DNA of 64,000 bases, taken from DATFVA01 sp963711455. GTDB taxonomy: Bacteria > Bacteroidota > Ignavibacteria > Ignavibacteriales > Ignavibacteriaceae. The position numbers and the translations under genes were made by a program. Of this stretch, positions 8,636 through 17,120 are shown one piece after another. The stretch lies in assembly GCA_963711455.1 (NCBI GenBank), contig CAVQEH010000006.1, positions 1-64,000 of the forward strand, written 5' to 3'. The notes under the pieces are model-generated. The model did no database searches. It was not told where the DNA came from and worked only from the letters and a program-made list of their open reading frames with translations. Numbering within the stretch: the stretch's first letter is position 1; every line of letters starts with the position of its first letter.

Positions 8636-9598
8636 ATGACCAGGTTAGCATTTATATTTTCTATTTTACTTTTATTCGCTTCCTGCGGAACGAAAACTTC
8701 TACCGATAAAATTACTTCATCGCAATGGAAGTTATTCAATTACCTGCCATATAACACTGAGTATATTTTTTATACAAACCTGAGTGAATTGAAAGATTCG
8801 AAATTTGGGATTGAGAATTTTATTCCCGTAGTTTCAAAAGATACTTCCAATAGCTGGATAAAGAAATTCGAGGAAGAGACAGGAGTTGGCTTAAGAAAGG
8901 GTATTGAAGAAATTCTAATTGCTAATACAATTGATAATAAGAGTGTTTTTCTCGTTAGGTTTAATGAAAATTATAACAGGGTTAAAAATTATTTTTATAA
9001 AAATCCTTCTTTCATAAAAAATGAAATAGAAAATAGGGAAACTTTCTCTCTTAAAGAAAATCCCACTACACAAATATATTTTCCGGAAGCTTCTGTGCTT
9101 TTATTAACAAATGAAAAATCCTTTTTAGATTCTATAATTCTGGGCAAAGGCAAAAGGCTTAAAGAGAATAATAATTTTATTTCGATAATCAGGAATATAA
9201 AAAATAAGAGTATTGCATGGATGGCTACTGATAAAGGAGCATTTGCTGCAGGTTTATTTGACCGTGTCGCAGGTAAAGATTCAAAACTTCTTTCTCCGGA
9301 AATTTTATCATCCATTGATAATATGTCAGTTTCTGCTACCTTTTCAAATGGAGTGCAGATTGAATCATCACTTGGCTGCAGCAGTGCAGGAGATGCTTAC
9401 CTGCTGGCTTCCGCTGTTCAGGGAGCAATCGCAATGAATATTCTTTCGGAGAAAAACGTAAAGCTCGGTAAAATTTTTAGTAAGATGGATGTTAAACGGG
9501 AAGTTAATCTGATTCGTTTTCACATTGAATTGACAAAAAAAGAACTTAATGATTTGAAATTATTAACTAAGTATACTAACCAGGTAAATAAATTTTAA
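8636..9598 (+). CDS. lipoprotein of unknown function
   Basis: 320 residues from ATG 8636, one base after the permease stop. A longer frame from 8606 would overlap the permease and spoil the signal peptide. Residues 1-16 are a lipoprotein signal, with lipobox FASC placing the acylated cysteine at 17. The rest is soluble and rich in charged residues, with no motif I recognise; the LPYNTEYIFYTNLSEL start vaguely recalls DUF3352-type proteins. Position directly behind an exporter pair suggests a linked envelope role, but that is inference. Only a short gap separates it from the dehydrogenase gene. Confidence 0.7.
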   Translation: MTRLAFIFSILLLFASCGTKTSTDKITSSQWKLFNYLPYNTEYIFYTNLSELKDSKFGIENFIPVVSKDTSNSWIKKFEEETGVGLRKGIEEILIANTIDNKSVFLVRFNENYNRVKNYFYKNPSFIKNEIENRETFSLKENPTTQIYFPEASVLLLTNEKSFLDSIILGKGKRLKENNNFISIIRNIKNKSIAWMATDKGAFAAGLFDRVAGKDSKLLSPEILSSIDNMSVSATFSNGVQIESSLGCSSAGDAYLLASAVQGAIAMNILSEKNVKLGKIFSKMDVKREVNLIRFHIELTKKELNDLKLLTKYTNQVNKF

Positions 9599-9605
9599 GG
9601 TAATT

Positions 9606-10544
9606 ATGGCTGAAGAAAATCTGAAACTTGAAGACCTGCTCGGCAGGACCAAAAGTTATGATAAAAATGATAGAATAAATGTCGTTACTATAATCGGTGC
9701 CGGAGTTATGGGACAGGGAATTGCACAAACAATTTCTGCCGCCGGTATCGATGTAAGACTAATAGAAAAAAACAAGGATAATCTGGATAAGGCTCAATCC
9801 TCGCTTTCAGAATCTCTGGACAGGGAAATTAAAAGATGGTCTTTAACTCAGTCGGAGAAAAAATCCATACTCAACAGGATATCGTGGCAGCTTGATTTCG
9901 ATAATGTTGATTCTACTGACTTAATTGTAGAAGCTGTGGATGAAGATTTCGAACTGAAAAAAAGTATCTTCAAAGAGCTTGATCAATTAGTCAGAAAAGA
10001 TACAATCTTTGTTTCAAATACTTCTACACTTAGCTTAACAAAGCTGGCAGAATGCACAAGCCGTGCGGATAAAGTAATCGGGATGCACTTTCTGCATCCT
10101 GTACCGAAAGTTCCTCTGGTAGAACTCGTTAAATGTCTTCATACTTCCAATGAAACTGTGGAGGTTATAAAAGCATTTGCTGCAAAAATAGGAAAGACTC
10201 CTGTGGAGGTTTATGAATACCCGGGATTTGTTACAACGCGGGCTATAGTTCCTCTTTTAAATGAAGCAATGTACATTTTGCTTGAAGGAGTTGCAACTGG
10301 AAAAGATATCGATACTGCAATGAAGCTTGGATATAATTTTGCCTATGGACCGCTCGAAATGGCAGATATGATGGGACTCGATGAAGTTCTTGCATGGATG
10401 GAAACTCTCTGGAAAACTTTAGGTGAACCGCGATACCGCGCCTGCCCGATTCTGCGAAAGCTTGTCAGGGAGAGAAAGCTTGGTAAAAAAACAGGTGAAG
10501 GATTCTACAAATACGATAATAACGGTAGAATAATTTCAGAGTAA
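9606..10544 (+). CDS. 3-hydroxyacyl-CoA (3-hydroxybutyryl-CoA) dehydrogenase
   Basis: NAD-dependent oxidation of 3-hydroxyacyl-CoA. The Rossmann motif GAGVMGQGIA begins at residue 31, after an N-terminal extension of about 25 residues. The catalytic histidine lies in GMHFLHPVPKVPLVELV, where the more usual reading is HFFNPVP. The C-terminal dimerisation domain is complete (GRxx-type YNFAYGPLEMADMMGLD and the KKTGEGFYKY end). At 312 residues it is a short, single-function enzyme without an enoyl-CoA hydratase domain. Hbd or PaaH are the closest named types. It is followed after 29 bp by acetate kinase. Confidence 0.88.
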   Translation: MAEENLKLEDLLGRTKSYDKNDRINVVTIIGAGVMGQGIAQTISAAGIDVRLIEKNKDNLDKAQSSLSESLDREIKRWSLTQSEKKSILNRISWQLDFDNVDSTDLIVEAVDEDFELKKSIFKELDQLVRKDTIFVSNTSTLSLTKLAECTSRADKVIGMHFLHPVPKVPLVELVKCLHTSNETVEVIKAFAAKIGKTPVEVYEYPGFVTTRAIVPLLNEAMYILLEGVATGKDIDTAMKLGYNFAYGPLEMADMMGLDEVLAWMETLWKTLGEPRYRACPILRKLVRERKLGKKTGEGFYKYDNNGRIISE

Positions 10545-10573
10545 TTTTTTTGAATCTTAAATGGAAATAATAA

Positions 10574-11785
10574 ATGAAAGTATTAGTTCTTAATTGCGGC
10601 AGTTCATCAATAAAATACCAGTTTATTGATACCGATAAACAAACCGCACTTGCAAAAGGAATAGTTGAAAGAATTGGAATGAGCAGCGCTGTTTTGTCAC
10701 ATAAAAGACATGACGGCGATGAAATAAAAATTGTAGGTGAAATTCTCGATCACGCGATAGGTATTGAATATGTGCTTGGAGTAATGCTTAGTAAAAATCA
10801 CGGTGTTATTGATGATAAAAGAGATATAGAAGCTGTCGGACACAGGGTTGTTCACGGCGGTGAAACATTTTCCGATTCTGTTTTTATTACGGATGAGGTT
10901 ATGCAGGTTTTGCAGGATAATATTGAGCTTGCACCGCTGCATAATCCGCCAAATATAAAAGGTATACAGGCCGTTAAAAGAGTAATGCCCGATACCCCAC
11001 AGTGCGGAGTTTTTGACACTGCATTTCATACAAAGATGCCGCCCAAAGCTTATTTGTACGGGATTCCTTTTGAGCTTTATAAAAAACATAAGATAAGGAG
11101 GTACGGATTTCATGGAACATCACATTATTTTGTTTCTAACCGTGCGGCCGCAATTTTGGGAAAGGATCTGAAAGATCTTAAAATGATTACTGCGCACCTT
11201 GGTAACGGATGCAGTATGGCTGCAATAAGTGAAGGGAAATCGGTTGATACAACAATGGGCTTTACTCCGTTGGAAGGACTTCTGATGGGCACACGTACCG
11301 GTGACCTTGATCCGTCATTAATTCTGTACATAATGGGAAAGGAAGGTTTATCGTTAAGTGAGGCAGGCACGCTTTTAAATAAGCATAGCGGATTGATTGG
11401 TATAAGCGGGGAAAGCAGTGATATGAGGGAAATTCAAAAAGCCGTTGAAGAAGGAAACAAACGTGCAAAGTATGCATTCGATATTTTCTGTTACAGGATA
11501 AAAAAATACTTGGGAGCTTATGCTGCGGCAATGGGCGGTCTCGATGCTTTTGTTTTTACGGGAGGAATAGGTGAAAATTCTTCTATGGTCCGTTCCTCGG
11601 TATGCGAAGGACTTGAATTTCTTGGAATTTCTGTTGATGAAAATAAAAATAGCAAACACGAAGAAATTATTTCATCCGAAAATTCAAAAGTAAAGGTACT
11701 TAGAGTTCCTACAAATGAAGAACTGGTTATTGCTCTTGATACCGCAAAGATAGTAACCGAAATGAATAAGCAGCCGGTTAAATAA
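10574..11785 (+). CDS. ackA: acetate kinase
   Basis: Converts acetyl phosphate and ADP to acetate and ATP, or the reverse. The 403-residue length and all main signatures fit: N-terminal LVLNCGSSSIKY, HRVVHGGE, the GFHGTSH motif with catalytic residues, HLGNGCS, and FTGGIGENSSMVR near the end. No phosphotransacetylase gene is in the window, so its partner must be elsewhere. With the preceding hydroxyacyl-CoA dehydrogenase it suggests short-chain acid or acyl-CoA fermentation or salvage. Confidence 0.96.
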   Translation: MKVLVLNCGSSSIKYQFIDTDKQTALAKGIVERIGMSSAVLSHKRHDGDEIKIVGEILDHAIGIEYVLGVMLSKNHGVIDDKRDIEAVGHRVVHGGETFSDSVFITDEVMQVLQDNIELAPLHNPPNIKGIQAVKRVMPDTPQCGVFDTAFHTKMPPKAYLYGIPFELYKKHKIRRYGFHGTSHYFVSNRAAAILGKDLKDLKMITAHLGNGCSMAAISEGKSVDTTMGFTPLEGLLMGTRTGDLDPSLILYIMGKEGLSLSEAGTLLNKHSGLIGISGESSDMREIQKAVEEGNKRAKYAFDIFCYRIKKYLGAYAAAMGGLDAFVFTGGIGENSSMVRSSVCEGLEFLGISVDENKNSKHEEIISSENSKVKVLRVPTNEELVIALDTAKIVTEMNKQPVK

Positions 11786-11865
11786 GATGACGGAAATATT
11801 TGTATTACTCTTCAAATTTTATTATTCATTAATTCCTTTAACAATAATAGTTTGCAGGGAGTAGT

Positions 11866-12657
11866 ATGGATCTCGGAATAAAAGGAAAAACAGCATTAAT
11901 AGTTGCATCGAGCAAAGGCATAGGAAAAGCAATTGCAGAAGGTTTTGCCGCAGAAGGTTGTAAAGTAGCAATCTGTGCGAGGAATAAAGAAGACCTTCTT
12001 GGTTTTTCAAAGGATCTGAAAAAGCGTTTCGGTATTGATCCTTCCTGGTGTGTATGTGATTTAAATAAGCCCAAAGAAATTGAAAATACCGTAGATGCGG
12101 TACATAAGCAGCTCGGCACTATTGATATCCTGGTTAATAATTGTGGAGGACCATCATCAGGTTATTTTGCAGAATTTTCAGATGCCTCGTGGCAGGATGC
12201 TTATGAGCAGGTATTGATGAGTGTTATTCGGTTTACCAGGCTTGTTCTCCCTGATATGATAGCAAATGAATGGGGTAGGATAATTAATATTACTTCTATT
12301 TCCGTAAAGCAGCCTATAAATAATCTTGTACTTTCAAATACCTTAAGGAGCGGAGTAACCGGACTTGCTAAAACATTAAGCATTGAATACGCCAAATATA
12401 ATATTACGGTTAATAATGTTGCTCCTGGTTTTACCCTAACAAACCGGCTATACGATCTGGCAGTTGCAAGAGCAAAGGAAGAAAAAGATTCTCATGAGGA
12501 AATACTTACAACGATGGCAAAAGAAACTCCGATTAACAGGCTGGCGAGTCCTGAAGAAATAGCTTCCGCAGTTCTGTTTCTGGCTTCAAGAAAAGCATCT
12601 TATATAAATGGCGTTACTCTTAATGTCGATGGCGGATTAAATAAGGGTTTATTTTAG
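11866..12657 (+). CDS. SDR-family oxidoreductase with non-canonical active site
   Basis: 263-residue Rossmann protein. A strong GGGAG ribosome site precedes ATG 11866. The cofactor motif is VASSKGIGKAIAE, the NNCGG strand motif is present, and the C-terminal VNVDGGLNKG fits FabG-like SDRs. Where the usual YxxxK catalytic pair should stand the sequence reads LVLSNTLRSGVTGL, with no tyrosine and arginine in place of lysine. A similar LSNxxR form occurs in a known SDR subgroup annotated as 3-oxoacyl-ACP reductase-like, so this is likely a lineage trait and not decay. Substrate unknown. Confidence 0.75.
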   Translation: MDLGIKGKTALIVASSKGIGKAIAEGFAAEGCKVAICARNKEDLLGFSKDLKKRFGIDPSWCVCDLNKPKEIENTVDAVHKQLGTIDILVNNCGGPSSGYFAEFSDASWQDAYEQVLMSVIRFTRLVLPDMIANEWGRIINITSISVKQPINNLVLSNTLRSGVTGLAKTLSIEYAKYNITVNNVAPGFTLTNRLYDLAVARAKEEKDSHEEILTTMAKETPINRLASPEEIASAVLFLASRKASYINGVTLNVDGGLNKGLF

Positions 12658-12710
12658 ATTACTCTTAATCTTACTTTTAAACCAGCCAACAAAATACATA
12701 TGCTTAGTGA

Positions 12711-13139
12711 TTATTTATCTGTTACTACCTCAGCATTCCATTTGCTGTACGTGCCAAGCAATCCTACAACGGCTATTCCCCCGAATGCCAGTGGAGCCAG
12801 AAGAGGTTTGTCCGCTTCTTTCTCTTCATTAATCTGCTGTTCTGTTGTAATATTTTCTTCATCATCATCTTCTTCAATATGATAATAGAAACCGGCGGCA
12901 GCAACAATAAATGAAACAAAAAATAAAATATGCATAAACCGGATAACTCCCGGTTTCCACTTATAAACTGTTATCAATCCTGCTATTAATCCAATAACAC
13001 TGAACACAGGGGGAACGAAGGCCATTATTTCTTTATTAAAAATATCAAGGTGTTCTATTATGGTATCAGCCAAAAGAAATGCAAATCCTGCAGAAGCAGT
13101 AAAAACCAAAATTCGGTTAAGTGTGAAATTTTTAAACAT
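12711..13139 (-). CDS. small multi-pass membrane protein, unknown function
   Basis: 142 residues with about four hydrophobic segments: roughly residues 8-26, 38-58, 67-86 and 114-130. A strongly acidic stretch EEDDDEENITTEQQ lies between the third and fourth segments, probably facing one compartment. No domain is recognised. It is convergent with the upstream SDR gene and stands alone. Confidence 0.6.
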   Translation of the reverse strand: MFKNFTLNRILVFTASAGFAFLLADTIIEHLDIFNKEIMAFVPPVFSVIGLIAGLITVYKWKPGVIRFMHILFFVSFIVAAAGFYYHIEEDDDEENITTEQQINEEKEADKPLLAPLAFGGIAVVGLLGTYSKWNAEVVTDK

Positions 13140-13278
13140 TATTACTCTCCGGAGTTTTAGAATATTTTTTAATGTAAACCAAAATAGATCATTTGAATAA
13201 AAAAAATAATGTTTTTATTTATTGAGTGTATTAATTGTTAAGATTACGTATTTTTGTTAAGCACAAATATGCTTAATA

Positions 13279-13815
13279 ATGAAAAAGTGCATCACCATAT
13301 TGCTTACTATTCTACTGTTCATAAATTCGGGGGGATTTATTGTTATTTTTTACCAGGTGCAGAAATCCGCTAAAGAAGAAATGCTCGTTAGTATAAAAAC
13401 GGGGAATTACAAAATAAGAGAGGTCGTACAATTCATAATAAATAAGGAACAGTATAACAAAAATATAAACGGGTTTATCTGGAAGGATAGAAATGAATTC
13501 GAGTATAAAGAAGAACTTTATGATATTATAAATATTTCGGCCAAAAATGATTCCTTGGTATTATCCTGCTTAAATGATTTTACAGAAGAGCAGATAGTTA
13601 AAACATTTAATAATGAAGTTAACAGCCTTGCTAGTGGAAAAATTAATAATTCCAAAATAAAAACGAGTTTAATAAATCTTATATCCCAGGCATTATTAAA
13701 AAATACATTTGAATTCCCCCGAACGAGCGACGAGCAGAAATTTTATATCACTTCAGATGATAATACTCTTTTAAATGAAAGAGAAATTCCTACACCACCT
13801 CCAAAGCTTATTTAG
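13279..13815 (+). CDS. membrane-anchored protein found beside TonB-dependent receptors
   Basis: 178 residues with one N-terminal membrane segment (residues 5-25) and a soluble domain containing FIWKDRNEFEYKEELYDII and SCLNDFTEEQIV. I recall similar small proteins (a W-x-EF-YKGELYDI pattern) next to TonB-dependent receptors in Bacteroidota, but I know no named domain. The receptor gene follows after 149 bp on the same strand. A TATTTTTG sequence at 13249-13256 fits a Bacteroidota -7 box but lacks a well-spaced -33 box. A role in assembly or regulation of the receptor is inference. Confidence 0.6.
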   Translation: MKKCITILLTILLFINSGGFIVIFYQVQKSAKEEMLVSIKTGNYKIREVVQFIINKEQYNKNINGFIWKDRNEFEYKEELYDIINISAKNDSLVLSCLNDFTEEQIVKTFNNEVNSLASGKINNSKIKTSLINLISQALLKNTFEFPRTSDEQKFYITSDDNTLLNEREIPTPPPKLI

Positions 13816-13964
13816 GCTCAACCCGAATACAGAAATGTCACGGGGATAATTTTATCAATACAAATCTTATTTTTCTGATGAATAATATCTAAGTGATATA
13901 TCTGTAGGCAATATTCTTATTTATAAATAAAAATAGAGTTTACAATTTTTTGAAAGATTTTATT

Positions 13965-16118
13965 ATGAAAAAATTCACTTTATTATTGTTTGTTTTATTA
14001 TTTATCGTTCCGCGTACAAAAGCGCAAGACGAAAATACGGACTCACTTAAAACCGTAACTTTACAGGATGTCATTGTAACTGCTAACAGGTTGCCAATTA
14101 CTTTAAAAAGTAATCCGGGTTCAATTTCACTTGTTATACCGGAAATGATTACACTAATGCCAAAAACAATTGGGGCGGAAGAAGCACTAAGGTTGGTTCC
14201 TGGTGTCAGGATAGATAACCAGCACGATGGCGAACGGGTTCATATTTCGATACGCGGGCAGGGGATTCTTACTGAACGTGGTTTACGTGGTATTGGAGTA
14301 ATGTTAGATGGAATTCCGGTTAATGATCCGTCCGGATTCGCACCTGATTTATATGATGTTGATTGGGCCACTGTAAAGAATATTCAGGTTCTAAGAGGTC
14401 CTGCTGCCGGATTATATGGTTGCGGTAGCTCTGCCGGAATATTATTTATTACTACGAATGATGGTGGTCCCGTCCCGATAGAAGGTGAATACAGCCAGAT
14501 AGCCGGATCAAACAAATTTTTTAAGGAGATGGCTCAAGTTGATGGTACACAGGAAAATATTAATTATCGTTTAAGTCTATCAAGAGAAGATGGTAATGGA
14601 TATCGTGATCATCAGGCATTCTGGAGCAACAAGCTGTATGAAAAAATTAATTTCACTCCATCGGATAAATTAAAACTGACTCAAATAGTTTCTCACACAG
14701 ATTATTTCCAGCAAAATCCGGAAGGGCTTAACCTTCAACAGCTTGCTGAAAACCAAAGACAGGCAAATCCAGACGCAAATCCGTTCAACGAATATCAAAA
14801 AACCAATCGGACAACTTTGGGACTTATTGGCTCGTATAAAATAAATGAAATGAATGACGTTGAAGTCACTCCATTTTATCGCCACTGGAACTATAAAGAA
14901 ACAAGCAACAAAGCTGCAGAGTACAGAAACATTACAAATCCGGGAGTAAGCGCCCAATATAATCTGCATTTCATCTCTGGAAATATTAAAAATAATTTCA
15001 GTGTTGGTACTGATTTGAAGTGGCAGAACATTGGTATGTATAAATTGCAAAGCGGAAGTAATCCTAACAGGGTTGAGAGTACGGATGAAACCAACATAGA
15101 AACTGACAGCCTGTTAGCCAATCAGATTATCTATCAGCAAAGTACAGGTGTATTTGCACTTTATAAATTAGACATCGATCAATTCAATCTGATAGGAAGT
15201 GTGCGCTATGATGATATTACAAATGAGCTGACCGATAAAATGTCAGGACTTGATAGTGCAAAAACAAATAAAGACTTCTCCAAAACATCTTTTCGGATTG
15301 GTGCAAGTTATGGTTTTCTGAACGAATTTAATTTGTTTGCTGATTGGAGTACAGGATTTATTCCCCCATCTACTGAAGAATTAGCCAATAACCCTGTCGG
15401 GTATTCAGGATTTAACACTCATCTGGTTCCTGCTACTTCAAATAGTTTTGAAGTTGGTGCACGCGGATTTTTTAGCAATAAACTATATTATGAGCTTACC
15501 GGTTTTATAATGGATACAAAAAATGATTTCTTCCGGTTTAAACAATCCGGCAGAGGGAATCAGGAGGTATTCTATGGTAATGCCGGAAACAGCAGACGTT
15601 ATGGTATTGAAACTTTTATTTCTTATAACATACTTAGCAACTTAAACTTGCAGCTTGCTTATACCTATGCTGATTACAGATACACATCGTCAACGGTTGA
15701 TCCGGTATATACAGATACTAATTACGTACTTACCACTCCTCCTGCAGCTGGACAATACTTACCTAATTCTCCTAAGCACCAGCTTTATACAGAGGTCGTT
15801 TATTCACCGTTAAAAAGTATTAAGTTCAGTCTTGGCGGTGAGTACCAATCGAAATGGGCAATTTATACTGATGCGAAAGCATATAATAACGAATTAGACC
15901 CGGCAATTTATCAGAACTGGCAGGATGGATTTACTAAGTTCAATGCTCAAATTTCTTATCTCTGGAAAATTTGGGAATTAAATGGTGAATTAAGTTTATC
16001 GATTCGTAATTTAACGGATAAAGCTTATATAGCATTCACAGAACCTGATCCTGATGGTAATTCTTATCAGCCGGGTCCGGGGAGGGAATATTTCGGAAGC
16101 ATAAGGATAGCCTTTTAA
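13965..16118 (+). CDS. TonB-dependent outer-membrane receptor
   Basis: 717 residues from ATG 13965; a TTG five codons upstream would spoil the signal peptide MKKFTLLLFVLLFIVP. The plug domain follows, with LQDVIVTANRLP as TonB-box region and LRGPAAGLYGCGSSAG as the conserved plug end. The remainder is a 22-strand barrel ending in a phenylalanine (SIRIAF), as expected for BAM-dependent insertion. The ligand is unknown; lack of a carboxypeptidase-like extension makes it a simple siderophore/cobalamin/metal-type receptor and not SusC. A clear terminator follows. Confidence 0.9.
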   Translation: MKKFTLLLFVLLFIVPRTKAQDENTDSLKTVTLQDVIVTANRLPITLKSNPGSISLVIPEMITLMPKTIGAEEALRLVPGVRIDNQHDGERVHISIRGQGILTERGLRGIGVMLDGIPVNDPSGFAPDLYDVDWATVKNIQVLRGPAAGLYGCGSSAGILFITTNDGGPVPIEGEYSQIAGSNKFFKEMAQVDGTQENINYRLSLSREDGNGYRDHQAFWSNKLYEKINFTPSDKLKLTQIVSHTDYFQQNPEGLNLQQLAENQRQANPDANPFNEYQKTNRTTLGLIGSYKINEMNDVEVTPFYRHWNYKETSNKAAEYRNITNPGVSAQYNLHFISGNIKNNFSVGTDLKWQNIGMYKLQSGSNPNRVESTDETNIETDSLLANQIIYQQSTGVFALYKLDIDQFNLIGSVRYDDITNELTDKMSGLDSAKTNKDFSKTSFRIGASYGFLNEFNLFADWSTGFIPPSTEELANNPVGYSGFNTHLVPATSNSFEVGARGFFSNKLYYELTGFIMDTKNDFFRFKQSGRGNQEVFYGNAGNSRRYGIETFISYNILSNLNLQLAYTYADYRYTSSTVDPVYTDTNYVLTTPPAAGQYLPNSPKHQLYTEVVYSPLKSIKFSLGGEYQSKWAIYTDAKAYNNELDPAIYQNWQDGFTKFNAQISYLWKIWELNGELSLSIRNLTDKAYIAFTEPDPDGNSYQPGPGREYFGSIRIAF

Positions 16119-16146
16119 ATTCCTCATAAATAATTTGCCAAACAAA

Positions 16147-16179
16147 AATCCCGGCATCACTGATACCGGGATTTTTTTT
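16147..16179 (+). terminator. Rho-independent terminator of the TonB-receptor gene
   Basis: ATCCCGG and CCGGGAT form a perfect stem, with an inner ATC/GAT extension, followed by eight T. It lies about 30 bp after the receptor stop codon. Confidence 0.9.
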
Positions 16180-16311
16180 CATCGTAGATCTTGTTTTTAT
16201 CATCAATTGTTTACAATATGAATAAGTAATCGAAATTGAAACTAAGGGACATTTCCTCATGAATTTTTGAAAATGAATCGTATTATGAAAAAAATATACT
16301 ATATTTTAGCT

Positions 16312-16518
16312 ATGAAAAAACAGGAGCAGAAAGAAGACCCGGTTGTTTTAAATAGGTTTAGGCATATGACCGCAGAAGAAAAGCTGAACCTGTCGTTGCG
16401 ATTATATTATTCCGCACGCCAGTTAAAAACCGCAGCTATAAAACAGCTTCATCCTGAGTGGACAGAAGAAGAGGTGGAGAATAAAGTAAGGGAAATATTC
16501 CTTTATGCAAGAAGTTAA
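16312..16518 (+). CDS. small protein paired with nucleotidyltransferase (possible antitoxin)
   Basis: 68 residues from ATG 16312; further in-frame starts exist upstream (TTG 16267, ATG 16273, ATG 16285) but add a poorly conserved-looking leader. The core is MTAEEKLNLSLRLYYSARQL followed by a HPEWTEEEVENKVREIF motif. I recall this HPEWSEEEV-type pattern in small proteins beside nucleotidyltransferase-like genes in diverse bacteria, without a named function. Its end overlaps the next gene by 14 bp, so the two are coupled. Antitoxin role is a guess based on arrangement. Confidence 0.6.
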   Translation: MKKQEQKEDPVVLNRFRHMTAEEKLNLSLRLYYSARQLKTAAIKQLHPEWTEEEVENKVREIFLYARS

Positions 16519-17059
16519 TCTTTACCAGCTATTTACAGATAAGCTGAACAAAAATAAAATTAAATATGCTGTAACCGGTTCAGTTGCATCGATTATTTAT
16601 GGGGAACCGCGAACTACTCACGATATTGATATTGTAATTGAGATGGATATTGATACGGCTGAAGTTTTATCAAAAATATTTCCTGCCGATGAATTTTACT
16701 TCCCGCCAATTGAGGTTCTAAAAACAGAAATCCTGAGGACAAGCAGGGGACACTGTAACATAATTCATTTTAAAACCGGGTTTAAAGCGGATATATATTT
16801 CTGCGGTAAAAATCAGTTTGAAAAATGGGCAGTGAAGAATGCTAAAAGTTTTAAATTCAATGGGACAGAAATTTACATAGCACCTGTTGAATATGTAATC
16901 GTTAAAAAGCTTGAGTTCTATAAGGAAGGACACTCACAAAAACATATTGATGATATTAAAGCTATTCTTTTTAATTCCCGAGATGATATTGATTTTCCTT
17001 TACTTGAAAAATATGTATCGGATTTTGGTCTTCAGCAGAAATGGAAGCTTTGCACATAG
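16505..17059 (+). CDS. nucleotidyltransferase-fold protein (AbiEii / DUF6036-like)
   Basis: 184 residues with minimal nucleotidyltransferase motifs: Gly25-Ser26 in VTGSVASIIYGEPR, Asp40 and Asp42 in THDIDIVIE, and a third acidic residue Asp96 in FKADIYF. A helical C-terminus with VIVKKLEFYKEGHSQKH follows, the lysine-containing region seen in AbiEii-like proteins. All residues needed for catalysis appear present. The overlap with the small gene upstream gives the layout of a toxin-antitoxin pair in which this protein would be the toxin. It could equally be a housekeeping modifying enzyme. Confidence 0.7.
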   Translation: MQEVNLYQLFTDKLNKNKIKYAVTGSVASIIYGEPRTTHDIDIVIEMDIDTAEVLSKIFPADEFYFPPIEVLKTEILRTSRGHCNIIHFKTGFKADIYFCGKNQFEKWAVKNAKSFKFNGTEIYIAPVEYVIVKKLEFYKEGHSQKHIDDIKAILFNSRDDIDFPLLEKYVSDFGLQQKWKLCT

Positions 17060-17120
17060 AAGATATACGAATTTAATATGATTCTTTAATCAAAAATTAT
17101 TTCTAGGGGAGTTGAAAAAA

